A stretch of DNA of 64,000 nt from Linanthus parryae (taxonomy: Eukaryota > Streptophyta > Magnoliopsida > Ericales > Polemoniaceae): positions 9,945,501-10,009,500 of the forward strand of contig JALGPY010000005.1 in the NCBI GenBank assembly GCA_023055425.1, read 5' to 3'. A program made the position numbers and the translations under genes. The notes beneath the pieces were generated by a model. The model searched no databases and was not told the DNA's origin. It worked only from the letters and a program-made list of their open reading frames with translations. Shown here piece after piece: positions 1-11,428 of this stretch. Within the stretch, counting starts at the first letter, position 1. Each line of letters starts with the position of its first letter.

Positions 1-1
1 C

Positions 2-1257
2 CCAATTGTGGTCCTCAAAGCTGAAGAAATCATCTACTCCAAAGCCAATTCTGAGGTTACTCTTTGCTGTTTTCATTGTTTCAAGTTTCAACCCCATGTA
101 ACTAGTACAATTGGCTTTGTTTACATGTAATGAAACTTGTTTGAAATTTGCTTCATTAGGTTGAGTATTCTGATCTTACCACTGTTTGGGACCGAACGAA
201 TGATGCTATTAATACCATCATTCGACTCGATGAGAGCACTGAAACTGGGGAACTTCTTAGACCTTGCATTGAAGGTACTCATCTCACTCACTCACTTCAT
301 TGCAGCTACATTGCTAGTTATATAGCTAAAATGTTAGTCACTCTTAGGCTTCTCGGATTAAGAAGAAGCTGCGGATTCGTTTAAATGTAGATGTGTGGAT
401 GTGTAGGAATGGCTTCTTGAAGCAGTTTTCAATCTATGTTTTTCCAACATTGTACAGTTCATGTGATTCTGTTTTTATCATTGTTGTATTGCTTTTTAGC
501 TGCATTGGTTTTGGGAAGCATACCAAGAAGGCCATCAAGAAGCCAACGCAACTACAACCCGAAATGCTACCTCACTCCCAATACACCGGAATCTGCATAT
601 TTACCTCCAACCAGTTTGAAGAACGTGATTCAGACTGATCACATAAGCAATTCACCTTTCGTGGATTCAAACTCGAAACATTACCCTTCTAGGTCACAAA
701 ACATTCCTCGAAACTTGCCTAAAGAAACAAACACAACAAAGTCATGTTCCATTTACCCCTTGTACTATGGGACTCAGCTTCAGTCTCAACAACCCCAGCT
801 TAGTTGTCCCATTGCTCCCATGAAAGAGTCGGAGAATCCGGAACCTTCCACAACCATATTCTTGGAAACCCTTTCCCTTTGTGATTTCGATGTATCCAAA
901 GAGATTCCTCAATCACAACTCAAGAGTAAACCAGAGAATTTTCCTGAAGTTCAGTGTGATTTATCACTGCGTCTTGGTCCTCTATCAAGTCCAAGCACAA
1001 GTATCAAGAGCAGTTGTCCGCGAGAAGTGGAAGAGTTCGGTTCTGGTACTTGTCAAGCAAAGAGCAGATCAAGTGACTTGACACCGTCGGTGGATAAGGA
1101 GTTCAGTTTCTTCCCAATACATGAAGATCATGAGGATATTATTAGTACTAGAAAGCGGAAGATGCCTTATAGTTTTCCATCCGAGGATAGGCAATCTTTC
1201 TGGCAGCCAAAATCATGTAACCAGTTCTATGGGAATTCTCGAAATGCAGGTCTGTAA
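2..1257 (+). CDS. KIX-like domain protein, 3' part (5' end outside window)
   Basis: Three exons join in one frame: 2-55, 160-274 and 500-1257, with GT donors at 56 and 275 and AG acceptors ending at 159 and 499. The joined protein begins mid-domain (VVLKAEEIIYSKANSE), continues through DLTTVWDRTNDAINTI and STETGELLRPCIEAAL, then SIPRRPSRSQRNYNP. I recall this block from a family of uncharacterised plant proteins annotated with a KIX or Mediator-15-like domain, so a role as a nuclear transcription co-regulator is inferred. The rest is low-complexity Ser/Pro-rich sequence with a conserved-looking DLSLRLGPLSSP motif and a basic patch (RKRK) near the C-terminus. The stop at 1255-1257 could instead be bypassed by a donor at 1250, but no further exon is evident. 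The family call is from memory and moderate; the exon structure is well supported. Confidence 0.72.
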
Positions 1258-2456
1258 ACTAGTAGTTCTTATTTTCGTGGTTTTTGTTTCATAATATTCC
1301 CGGTGATTTTCTTTCCCTTGAGCTCAATGATGAATTCTAGCGCCTGTATTGTGACAATAGTTCAAGTACATATCTAGAGCATAGCTATTTTTACCTTAAG
1401 CAATTATGAACTTATGTGCAGCTGTTAATTCGTAAATTTCAAGTCTATTATTCCGATTATGAGATCTAACTTTAATGGTATTAATGAAATGGAGAAGAGT
1501 AAGAAAAAACTGAGATTCAACAAGATCCTTGCTCATCTGCTGGAGTTAATTCTCTCCTTCCAGAAAGCTAACAATTCATGTAACTTAAAGGTCTGGAAAA
1601 AGGAACAAAATTTGCCATAAGCCAAATTGCTTCTGTCTGTGTCCGAGGACGTTTAAGGATGCTCTTATAGGACTGAAAGCCGATAGATGGCTAGGAACAT
1701 AAGCTCTTCCATGAATGTAGAACTAAGATATAATGGCTGATATGAAAAAGTGAAGAAGTCACATTCATATCTCCATGATTCTTGTTGAGAAGTTATATGA
1801 TTCTTGTTGTAAACACTTGAGATGGTTAATGATGTGACAGAAACTAGGATTATAAGCAAACTGAGTTGGAACCAAAGTGGCAAAGGAACTAGAATCATGA
1901 TTGTTCCTGCTTCCCTCAAGGGTGCAACATTCCAAAAAGGATTGAACCTTGTGGGTTAGGCAAAAGAAAAAGGGATAAAAAGTGAAAGTTGTTAAAGGTA
2001 AGTTAGGCATCATTGTATGGGGCCCTTTGAAACATAATCAGAAGTTAGGTTATGTTAAGTATAAGATTTTGACTGTCCCAACCCCTTTCAAGTACCTAGG
2101 ATTTCATCTGATTAGAGTGAGCTAAATTACTATTTTTTCCTTTCTTCCCGGGTTATATTCTTTTCTTTACTGTTAGAAGTTAGAACATTCGAATGTTAAA
2201 TGATCACCTGGTGGACATATATTCCATGTTATTCTTCGCTTTGGCAAAGGCATTGATCTGAGGTTTCTTGCAGCCCCTTATGTGCAGAATATTCTGATAA
2301 GCTGATTGCTAGGCATACTTTTCCTAAATATGGGAAAAACATTGCGATATGCAGAAATCTGATTCTAAAAATCTGACATTTCCTTTATTGCATTGAAACA
2401 TCTACATTCAATGAACAGGTATAACTTTACACACACGAAACCCTAAACAATGTATG
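1258..2456. other. intergenic region between two convergent genes
   Basis: This AT-rich stretch between the KIX-like gene and the NT-C2 gene, which face each other, probably holds both 3' UTRs. I see no coding exon, repeat with clear ends, or RNA gene in it. Short open frames on the minus strand around 1665-2013 have no recognisable motif. Confidence 0.5.
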
Positions 2457-5400
2457 CTAATAATCTGTGCCCTCACTTGAGAAAGTCGAGGAACTTGAAT
2501 TAGTAGGCGAAGAAGTTGATGACGATGAAGAAGAAGAAGAAGATGAGGAGGATGATAATAAGGAAGTGAAGTTGAATTCTATCTGTAATCTTTGGTGAAG
2601 ATCAAAGTAAGAAACCGGTTCCTTCTTTTCCTGCATTTCGAGTTCCCCAAGTGGAATAGCAGCCAGAAACCTCTTGATGAACTCTCTGCAACACTCTTTA
2701 CCTCTACAGATCTCGTCTTCTCCTTCACTTTCCTCCTTAGGTTTAGACTCTTCGCTCTCTCTGCCTCTCTTCACTTTCCCATGTAACATCAAACTTGAGT
2801 CATCAAACCTTATGACATACGCCTGATTACAACCCTCATAGAGCCTTTCACCCAACGTGTCGATGATATAGTATGCATCAGAATCAACCTTCAACACGAA
2901 GAAATGATCATTCCAGCTTACGATATAAACCCTAGGTCTATTTCTATCCCCATCCGCTTCCGAACTTCTCTGTATCTCATCCCATATCTGATCGAATGAC
3001 ATGGCACCTTTCAAGGACTCGAACTTGTCCGGCCCGAAAAACCCAATGAAGGAATTTTCGTGCCGGACGGATATCGGGCGGACCCCGGTCCTCATCACGG
3101 TCTCGAGGTCGAAATGCTTGTCTGGGAAGTGGTTGATGAGGTTTTTGTCCTCACAGAGTTGTCTCCACTCGGAGCTGCCTTGCATTATGAGGTGGTCGAA
3201 TTCTGACCTCCCTGGGATGGTGCAGGGGCTCGACTGGAGCAACCAGTGGGCGATGACTGCCACTAACGCGGTGCATGCGCTCTCCCCGGCGGCTTTGTCG
3301 CTGCCTTGGTGGAATGACGCAAAGAAGACGCTGGCTTTTAGGGTGGCTTCGCCGTCTCTGCTCTTCAGTTGCTTCTCTTCCCATTGACCTTCCGTGTCAG
3401 CTTCTTCTTCCAAGTTTCCCTCCAGTTGAGGAGATGAATTTGGTTTCTGCAAAAAAGTTGCCAAAATTTATTTTAGATATCGAATTACCTTATTACCAAT
3501 GCATCGATGTATATAACCGATACTTAGAGCTAGTGGCGGAGGAAGGAATTACGAAAAGTTAGGGCAAAATTCTATTAAAGCCAATAACAGGGCACTATTG
3601 CAAGAGTTTGAAATCAGTTGGGACTTTGTGTAGTTAATAAGAGGACACCACTATCAAAATGTTCTAAATAAGGGGTGCGAGTAGAGTTCTTAAAAAGCCA
3701 GAGAGGCAAGTGCCTTCACCCCTGTTTAGACTATCTCCAACACTACGAGGAGGTGAAACAATGTAAAATTTACATATTTTAAACTTTGCATGACAAACAT
3801 TTGGTGATCCATTACTGCAGTAAAATTTATTCTGTAAATAACGAAGTCATGGCCAGTTCAATTATGCAATTGGGAAATGCATGAGAGGAGAGAGATATAC
3901 ACAGAAATTTACTTTCTTAATTTTTAGTTGGCTAAATATAGTGAGGATGATGCATATTTTGTAAAATCCATAGTAGTTTACAATTACATAGCTTAATTAT
4001 CTTAATATGTTTCTGAATGCCTTATATTTTTGTTAATAATGCATTTCGCATGATCTGTTGGAGATGCTCTTACAAACTATGGGAAGAGCAGTTTATGTAG
4101 TTACCGGTTGCGAATGGGGGGCGACTGAGTCAACCGGTTGAGTCGAATGATTCCCGTTTTGCTGGAGGTCAACGCCACTCGTATTGTGATTACTACTGTC
4201 GCCATTGCCATTCTTGTTAATCAACGTCTTCACGGGTTTAAAACTCAGCCTCCTTCGCTTCCATGAGAAGATTCCGGCTTTCTTGACATTATTATCCGCC
4301 TGTTGAGTCTCTGATCCTGAAACCGAGCAAGTCTCGTTTCCACGACTATTAGCTTCCGAGTCAATCACAGCTGACGTATCCGACTCAGTTAAACAGCAGT
4401 ATTCCTCCATGCTCTTTTGTTTTTCCAATCCTTTCTTGACCTTGTCCTCCATTGTGGTTTCCACTTGAGTTGACTCGGTGGAGGTTTGAACGAGTCCTGG
4501 CGATTCTGGGAAGTTTCTGACTTCAACAAAGGTCATACACACCTGTATTAACTTAATCATTAGACTAAATCGAACAATTGACATTCGTTGAGCTTGATTA
4601 ACTGTGGGTCCCGCGAATAGTTAATTGATCTAAGAGTTAATTGATCTAGGAATAGTCAGCAATTAGCAGCTAAGAAACAACTTTGCATAACTTGATCGTT
4701 GACAATTTGAATTTATTGAATTAAAATGATTCCAATTGCCATTTGACTAATACTTCCTCCGTTCTCCCTTCTGTTTTCTACTTCACTATTCACCGAGTCA
4801 TCTTGACCAGGTTTTGAAAAGTAAAACGATACAAGATATTTTTGAATCTTTTGACGATGTTGTAGAGCATAGTTTATTTTACAACACCGTGACAAGGTTG
4901 TTAAATTCTTACATTATTTTGTCAGCAAAATTATCGGGTCAAATTGATCCGTGAAAGGCAAAATAGGGAGCAGCAAAGAGAACAAAGGAAGTAAAGAAAT
5001 GATCATAATAAGGTTGCCGGAAAGATTACCGAGAAGGTTGCTTCTCTCGTAACTCCGGCGACATTAAAAGTCACCGGAATCTTGGATTCCACCGCAGCCT
5101 CCGTCTTCTTCGCCATTTCCGTCAAATTCACCGACGCCTTTCCCGCCACCGCCATTTTCGATTTCCCCTCCGTTTTTGTCCCCTGTAACATCCCATCATC
5201 CAAAATGCAAAACCATCAAAATTCAAAATCCAAACATTTCTAAACAAACATTTCAAATTGATAAACCATAACGAAATCGATCTTTAAACTTACATATAAG
5301 AAATTGAATGCCACATAGAAGGGTCCCAACACGTTGTTGTCTTTGGACACGATGGGGAAATTACAAACATTCTCAAACTCATCGACCCATTTGATTGGTT

Positions 5401-5647
5401 CGTCTCCTTTCACGGTGGCTTCAGCCGAAACATGTCTGATCCGTTTCGTCAATGGGCGGTGGAACGGTACCAAACCGGTCTTGGGACCTTTATTCCATTT
5501 AATCTCAACAGTCATTGATTTATCTGTTCCGTCGGCGAATATTCCGGCGATCTTCATTTCCGTCAGTCTGACGTGGAACTTCTTTGCCGTCGGTGTTCCG
5601 GTGGACGACGCCGACCACGACGACCATCGTATCAAGCTGGGTACCAT
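2457..5647 (-). CDS. NT-C2 (EEIG1/EHBP1-type) domain protein, four exons
   Basis: Exons on the minus strand are 5647-5294, 5182-5030, 4542-4105 and 3446-2457, all joining in phase 0 with GT/AG sites, giving about 644 residues. Residues 1 to about 170 form the N-terminal C2-like domain (KKFHVRLTEMKIAGIF, then a TVEIKWNKG strand and PVTFNVAGVTREATFS). Exon 3 is Ser/Thr-rich with a basic KRRRLSFKP motif. Exon 4 holds the conserved C-terminal module starting FFASFHQGSDKAAGES, with VYIVSWNDHFFVLKVD and SYFDLHQRLQIEFNF, then a run of 13 serines. Plant relatives are often labelled splicing factor 3A subunit, which I think is only a legacy name; the NT-C2 domain suggests membrane or cytoskeleton attachment. 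The start is the first ATG, directly before the C2 strand. Intron 2 carries a Stowaway-like element. A partial inverted copy lies near 10 kb. Confidence 0.88.
2515..2562. repeat. trinucleotide-rich tract encoding the serine run
   Basis: A GAA/GAT/GAG-rich stretch on the plus strand encodes 13 consecutive serines plus flanking Ser/Thr at the C-terminus of the NT-C2 protein. It is likely to vary in length between alleles. Confidence 0.7.
4751..4971. mobile_element. Stowaway-like MITE in intron 2 of the NT-C2 gene
   Basis: It begins CTTCCTCCGTTCTCCCTT after TA and contains the family signatures seen at 13464, 19990 and 21187: CACTATTCACCGAGTCA, a GACCAGG motif, a central imperfect palindrome around TGTTGTAGAGCA / TTTACAACACC, and CGGGTCAAATTGA near the far end. 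The distal terminal repeat is degraded, so the right boundary is approximate. The same insertion is present in the inverted copy near 10.2-10.4 kb, so it predates that duplication. Confidence 0.6.
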
Positions 5648-5693
5648 TTTTCTTGAATTTCTTGAATTTCGGGTATGTGTTGGATGTGTTTGT

Positions 5694-5701
5694 TATAAAT
5701 A
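5694..5701 (-). promoter_or_regulatory. possible TATA box of the NT-C2 gene
   Basis: The minus strand reads TATTTATA about 47 bases upstream of the ATG at 5647. This would imply a very short 5' leader, so it is only a candidate. Confidence 0.3.
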
Positions 5702-6466
5702 CAGAGAGAGGGATGAGATGTGATTGTGTGCTACGGACACACCGTGCTTACTTTGTCGCGATTTATGCAGTGTTTGTCTCTTCTGCTCTGATAATTTGGA
5801 AATGACTGTCTTTCTTATCTGAAAACATTTGGATTTATAGTTTTTTCTCAGACTACCTCATCCGTTTAAAATTATCTTACAAAGTTACGATTTAAACGTG
5901 TAATACTACTAGCGGTAATTTTAAATGAATGAGATGTGATTAGATGTTATTGCGCAATGCAATGCCTTCCACACTATTATTGCCAACATGTGTATATTGC
6001 AATTAATATCTCAAGCACCTTAAAATTAATTATCTCAAGCAAGTGAAATAAAATGTCTCTAGTTATTTAACTATGGTGTAACCGAGCGATCTTCATCAAA
6101 TTTCTTCCTGAACAATTTTAGTGACCGCAATTCTGAAATCTCTGTAGGATAGATTTGAAGATTTCTTGTCACAATCAATTGTATGAGACTATATATATTT
6201 ATTTTAACTATCTGTAAGATTTATAAAATATATAAACCACACAGGACAAAATGTTTTTCAAGCAAGATATAAAAACACATGCACTTATTTCTCAAACGAT
6301 GTTGTCACACCATAATTTTTGAACTTGAGAAGCAATTACAACTTGCATTTAATTTATTGTAACTCGTAAAATTGTTTTTAAACTAATAATGCACGTCTTT
6401 CAAATTAATATTAACAGTATCAAAATAAGTTACACTACACATGAACTCAGTTGAAATCAGACTCTG
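5702..6466. other. upstream intergenic region
   Basis: AT-rich sequence upstream of the NT-C2 gene. I see no coding exon or clear element ends, though promoter elements of that gene should lie at its left side. Confidence 0.4.
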
Positions 6467-6643
6467 GGTGTGTTTGGATGAGCTTATTAGAGAGTAGAGT
6501 ATTTGAGATTATTAGAATTAGTAGTTTTTTTTATCATCATTAGAATTAGTAGTTGAGGTGAGGAGAGATGCTGCAATAAGCTCATCTCATTCCAATAATC
6601 TCAGAAATACTCTACTCTACAATCAGCTCATCCAAACACATCC
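6467..6643. mobile_element. MITE with terminal inverted repeats (about 177 bp)
   Basis: The left end GGTGTGTTTGGATGAGCT and the right end AGCTCATCCAAACACATCC are near-perfect inverted complements, and the inverted similarity continues inward (AGAGTAGAGTATTTGAGATTATT versus AATAATCTCAGAAATACTCT). A short internal repeat of ATTAGAATTAGTAGTT occurs twice. It has no coding capacity. The target duplication is unclear, so I do not assign a superfamily. Confidence 0.72.
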
Positions 6644-7389
6644 TCTAATACATGGATTGTGAAGACAAGTGGTGTTGGTAGGTTTGAAGCATGAGATCAT
6701 AGTAGTGATGGAGATCTAACATAGCGGCTGAGAGATAGGGATGGAGAAAGTAATGATTATAGGCAGGGGAGGGCAATGTGACTGGTTTCCGTGTTTGGCG
6801 AAAACACCAGAACATGCTTCTTCCCCGAGTAGGCCACTGAGAACATGCCAGCTCACCACCAATTTAGATAAAGTGGTGACGTGGTGGAAGTCTAGTAGTC
6901 ATCGTTTGGTAGGACGTTGGCGTTTGATGTAGGTGATTAAAGCTTGTGAAGAGAGGAAAGCACGTGGGGAGGAAAGAGGGTTTTGTTGTCGTCAGTTATC
7001 CAATGCGGGGTTGACACGTAAACGCAGACATAGCAAAATTGATCACGTGGGTGTATACGCGTTAGCTAAGCAAAGACAGAGAAAGAAAGAAACTGGTTCT
7101 ACAGGGATGGGATAGTTTAGCGGTACAGTAGATACCATACCACATCTCATGTTTCTTGTCGTTTGGGACAATTGATGTGTCCAAAATGCTAAATGACCCG
7201 ACCTTGATGTCTTAGGATTGTCTCAATTTGGCACATCTACTATTTGGATATTTTAAAAAGTTATTTAAAATAATGGTGTATCACGTTGTAATGTGGCTTT
7301 TTTTAGGGTAAAACTTGTTTTACTAAGAGGCTCTATATCGTTTGCTAATAAATCAACTGCCCAAGAGGGCTCTAAATCGTTTGCTAATA
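6644..7389. other. unassigned intergenic stretch
   Basis: Two short adjacent open frames on the plus strand (6741-6932 and 6933-7115) have no recognisable motif and no splice context, so I do not call them genes. Near the right end a 34-bp sequence containing TCGTTTGCTAATAAATCAACT occurs twice in tandem (about 7325-7358 and 7364-7397). Confidence 0.4.
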
Positions 7390-7434
7390 AATCAACTCAA
7401 TTTGGAATCTTTGCAAGAAAATTTCCGGATTTTG

Positions 7435-9951
7435 TTTTTTTTTTTTTTTGTTTTTTTTTTTTTTTTTTGTTTTTGTTTTTTTTTTTTTTTTTTTTTTTTT
7501 TGTTTTTTTTTTTTTGATGAGGGGTAAACATTAAAAAAAACGCAAAAACTAATGGACATCTATCGAAAACTCAACATCTAGGAAGCTGGTGAGCCAGCCT
7601 GGTGCCGTGTCCCAACGCTGCACGCCCTTCGTGTCCCGTGCTCTTTGTGCCACGTGGTCGGCTGTGGCATTTATTTTCCTCGGAACCGTGTTCGTTCTTA
7701 TCTCTTCCACTTCTCGAAAGCTCCGCTCCATCTCCTCTAGTTCATCTCCTACATTTGAGAGATCCATCCATTTCTCTCCTTTGTGAGCTCTGTAAATGCT
7801 TCTAACGACTGAGCACGCATCCCCTTCCATGATAATACGCCGAAACCCTTTCTGGACTGCAGCTTCCAACCCTACCCGAGCGGCCATCATTTCAGCTTCC
7901 TTTGCACTCTCACATCTATCAAAAGCTTCCGACCCTGCATAGAGGAACTTTCCCATATCATCTCTGATGATGAAACCCCCATAAGCTTCCTTAGTTGTTG
8001 GCATCCACGATCCATCGAAGTTGATCTTGACCAGGCCTTCCGGCGGTCGTGACCACTTGTCTTCTTTTGTCTTCCCCGTCTCAGGTATCTCCCGATCTAC
8101 TTTGTAAACTGTCTCTAGCTCTTCATATCTCTGTAGAATTTCGGTTGGTAATGCTTTGGTGTCTGGTACTTTTCCTTGAAAGATTGCATTGTTGCGGAGC
8201 AACCAAATGTTCCAGAGGGTCAAACTGTAAAGGGTTTGATGTTCTGGGTTGTTGTTCACGAATTGAGCTTCGACCCATTCTATTACTTTCCCATCTGCAC
8301 AAGAGTTTGCGAAATCCGAACCAAATAGATCTTCCCAGATCTTCTTCGTTGTTTTGCACTCTTGGAATAAGTGTCTACTTGAATCCTCCGATTTGTTACA
8401 GAAAGGGCAATTCCTCCTGACATCTACACCTCTCTTTTGCAGGTTCTTGGCAGTAGCTAGGCTGTCATGGCTCAACCTCCGTACGAAGTGTTTTATTTTG
8501 GACGGCATCCGCAGCTTCCATACTTTAGCAATCGGCATCTCTCTCTTCTCCGATGAGCCCATCTGCAAGGTATGAGCTATTTCTCTCGCAATTCTATACC
8601 CGGATCTTACACTGTACACCCCATTTTCCTCAAAATGCCAAACAAGTTTGTCTGGTTTCTTCTTCCTTGGTAGCTGTATGTCCATTGCATCGATTAGGTC
8701 CCACGGTTTCAGAACCTTTTTCATTTTCTCTTCATCCCACTCTTGTTTATTGTGCTTGATCAGTTCACTAACCTTCGCTTGTTCCGTTTCAGGTGTCTTT
8801 GTTATAAGAGAGAACTTTGCTCTTCTGGGGATCCACTTATCGTGTATCTGCACCGACTTCCCATCTCCGATCTTCCACCGTAAGCCTTTCTCTAGCAGCT
8901 TTCTGCCCTCTAGGATGCTGCGCCACGCAAAAGAAGGGCCCGTACCGAGCTTTGCTTGTAGGAACGAGCCGCTAGCAAAGTATTTTGCCTTGAGGACGCG
9001 CGCTAAAATAGAATTGGGCTGGTTGATGATCCTCCAACCCTGTTTAGCTAGTAACGCTCTGTTGAAAGTCTTGAGATCTCTGAAAGCTAAGCCTCCCTCC
9101 CTCTTGTGTTTCTGAATCTTATCCCATGCTATCCACGCAACTCCCTTATCTTTGCCTGTATTGCTCCACCAGAATTGTCTTATGATCTTCTCCATCTTCT
9201 CGCAGATCCCATCCGGTATCAAGAAACACGACATCGCGTATGTGGGGATGGCTTCAGCTATTGCTCGGATGAGGACTTCCTTTCCACCTTGGGTGAGTGT
9301 TCTTTCTTTCCACCCCTTCAAAACACTATTCAGTTTCTCCAGCAGATTATTAAAAGAAATTGACTTGTTTCTACCCATTGTTGTTGGAAGCCCCAGGTAC
9401 TTATCATACTTAGCCCCTTCCACCATGCCACATTGGTCGAGCACCTCCTTCTTTGCCATGGCCATGACGTTGGACGAGAAGACTATAGCAGATTTTTCCA
9501 TATTTAGTTTTTGTCCCGATCCTGCGCTGTAAATTTGTAAAATTTGTAATAGTGTATCTATATCCTCTGTATTAGCATGTAGGAAAAACAAACTATCATC
9601 AGTGAAAAACAAATGGGAGACCGTAGGTCCTCCCCTCGAGGCTGCGACTGCCGTGAGATCACCCCTACCAACTGCGGCAGAAACCGACCTTGAGAGCACC
9701 TCACTACAAATAAGGAATAGATAGGGAGAGAGCGGGCAACCCTGTCTTAGACCCCTCTCTGGGACTACACTCCCCACCACAGTCCCGTTCCTAACGAAGG
9801 AGAACTGGACCGTGGTAATGCAATTTATTATTTGTGCGATAAACTTAGGGCCGAAACCCAATTCCGAGAGCGTCTCTCTCATAAACTGCCATTCCACCTT
9901 GTCGTACGCCTTGCTCATATCCACCTTAAGCGCTAGGAACCCCTTCTTTCC
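7435..9951 (-). mobile_element. 5'-truncated L1-type LINE with 10-bp target duplication
   Basis: The element reads on the minus strand and ends in a T-rich run at 7435-7515 on the plus strand, which is its poly-A tail. The 10-mer CCGGATTTTG flanks both sides, at 7425-7434 and 9952-9961. It starts inside the reverse transcriptase, so the endonuclease and the first RT blocks are missing, as expected for incomplete target-primed reverse transcription. The single open frame and perfect flanks suggest a fairly recent insertion. Confidence 0.9.
7549..9951 (-). pseudogene. LINE ORF2 fragment: RT, zinc finger, RNase H
   Basis: One frame stays open for about 800 codons. It begins in the reverse transcriptase (GFLALKVDMSKAYDKVEW), passes through PERGLRQGCPLSPYLF and the catalytic block FFTDDSLFF (the usual form is FADD), then YLGLPTTMGRNK. 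Next comes the RT-associated zinc-finger region with CPFCNKSEDSSRHLFQEC near 8.35-8.41 kb, and a C-terminal RNase H of the plant RVT_3 type (VKINFDGSW, then EAEMMAARVGLEAA and MEGDACSVV). An open frame continues upstream of 9951 to an ATG at 10077, but that part is antisense to the NT-C2 exon copy and not LINE sequence. With the endonuclease missing it should not be able to move on its own. Confidence 0.88.
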
Positions 9952-10668
9952 CCGGATTTTGAATTTTGATGGTTTGCATTTTGGATGATGTGATGATACA
10001 TGGGACAAAAACAGAGGCGAAATCGAAAATGACGGTAGCGGGAAAGGCGCCGGTGAATTTGACGGAAATGGCGACAAAGACGGAGGCGGCGGTGGAATCC
10101 AAGATTCCGGTGACTTTCAATGTCGCCGGAGTTACGAGAGAAGCAACCTTCTCGGTAATATTTCGGCAACCTTATTATGATCATTTAATTACTTCTCTTC
10201 ATGTTTTGACTTTCACGGATTACGTTGACCTGATGATTTTGCTGACAAAACAATGTAAGGATTTGATTATCTTGTGACGGTGTTGTAAAGTAAACTCTGC
10301 TCTACAACACCGTCAAAAGATTCTAAAATCTTGTACCATTTTGTTTTCCAAATTATCGAGTTGACTTGGTGAATTGTGAAGTAGAAAACAGAAGAGAAAA
10401 GGGTGGAAGTATTAATCAAATGTCAATTGGAATCATTTTAATTCAAAAATTTCAAAATGTCAACGATCAAGTTATGCAAAATTGTTTCTTAGCTGCTAAT
10501 TGCTGACTATTCCTAGTTTAATGTACATAACATTAGATCAATTAACTATTCGTGGGACCCACAATTAATCAAGCTTAGAGAATGTCATTTTTTTTAGAAT
10601 CAGAATGTCAATTGTTCGATTTAGCCTAATGATTAAGTTAATACATCTCTGCAAATAAATGAGCCAGT

Positions 10669-11420
10669 CATAGTTATGAATACCGTTCCGGTCCTCGTTC
10701 CGTTTTACTCTTGGGAACGGAACGATCCCGGATCCGGATAGAACTGCAATCCGTTCTGAATTTACCGTACTTTTTTACTATATATATACAATATACATAA
10801 CATACTAAAATTAGTGACGCTTATAGTAACATCAAGTATATTTTTTTTCAAAATACTTCAATGTTGATTGACATTCAAATCTTCATTCCTTTAGTATAAT
10901 TATATTAAAAATATATTATTTAATTTAAGTAAACATGCGATTCTAAACTTCTCAAAAAAAAACTTGCAATTTTAAATATTAAATTTATAAAATAATACAC
11001 ACAAAATTGTACTCATTAAATTTATAATTTATAATAATTACAATTTGAACATTTAACACAATAATTTATTATTTATTTGTAGCATTTGAGTTCACAATTT
11101 TATGATATAAAAATGATGGACTCACATCACATAATTTTACCAGACATGTAGGCTTACGTACATTTAAATGTGAATACCTTCAAATGTAAGTTACTATTGC
11201 CTTCGTTTGTTTAATCTTGGGTTCAAATCCCACTTTAGCCATTTTTGTTGCTTGGTGGAAATACCGGAACGGAACGGCTGGAATTCATCGAAATAGGACG
11301 AAATTGCCGAAATGGCCCGGAACGGACCGGAATTCACTTTGGTACGGATTAGTAGCAGATCCCGTTATGGCTTAAAACGGGACAGTTCCGGACCGGAACG
11401 GAACGGTATTCACAACTATG
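10669..11420. mobile_element. non-autonomous hAT-type element, 752 bp, 8-bp duplication
   Basis: The inverted ends CATAGTTATGAATACCGTTC and (complement of the right end) CATAGTTGTGAATACCGTTC are nearly identical. The element is flanked by GAGCCAGT at 10661-10668 and 11421-11428. An 8-bp duplication is the hallmark of hAT transposition. The ends are rich in GGAACGG / CCGTTCC motifs and the centre is very AT-rich. There is no transposase, so it would depend on an enzyme supplied elsewhere. Confidence 0.88.
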
Positions 11421-11428
11421 GAGCCAGT

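Larger units (their letters stand above)
7390..10645 (+). pseudogene. inverted partial copy of the NT-C2 gene, split by a LINE
   Basis: Sequence at about 7390-7434 plus 9952-10645 matches the minus strand of the NT-C2 gene from late intron 1, through exon 2, to the end of intron 2. The exon 2 copy is 10002-10154, also 153 nt, and keeps the frame (SKMTVAGKAPVNLTEMATK and PVTFNVAGVTREATFS). The base pair before the exon that should read AG is AT, so the acceptor is broken. The donor GTAATA is intact. The similarity ends within two bases of where exon 3 would begin, at TTAATAC. Exons 1, 3 and 4 are absent here. It is therefore a non-functional fragment, although it could form double-stranded RNA with its parent. 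Confidence 0.82.

Noticed and set aside
3001..3562. Plus-strand open frames of 95-128 codons
   Set aside because: They are antisense to exon 4 and the adjoining intron of the NT-C2 gene, whose conserved motifs define the coding strand.
5003..5203. The NT-C2 exon 2 region as a separate small gene
   Set aside because: It is flanked by good splice sites and joins exons 1 and 3 in phase.
8049..9532. Several plus-strand open frames of 70-155 codons
   Set aside because: They lie opposite the LINE ORF2, which has clear domain motifs on the minus strand; they are shadows of it.
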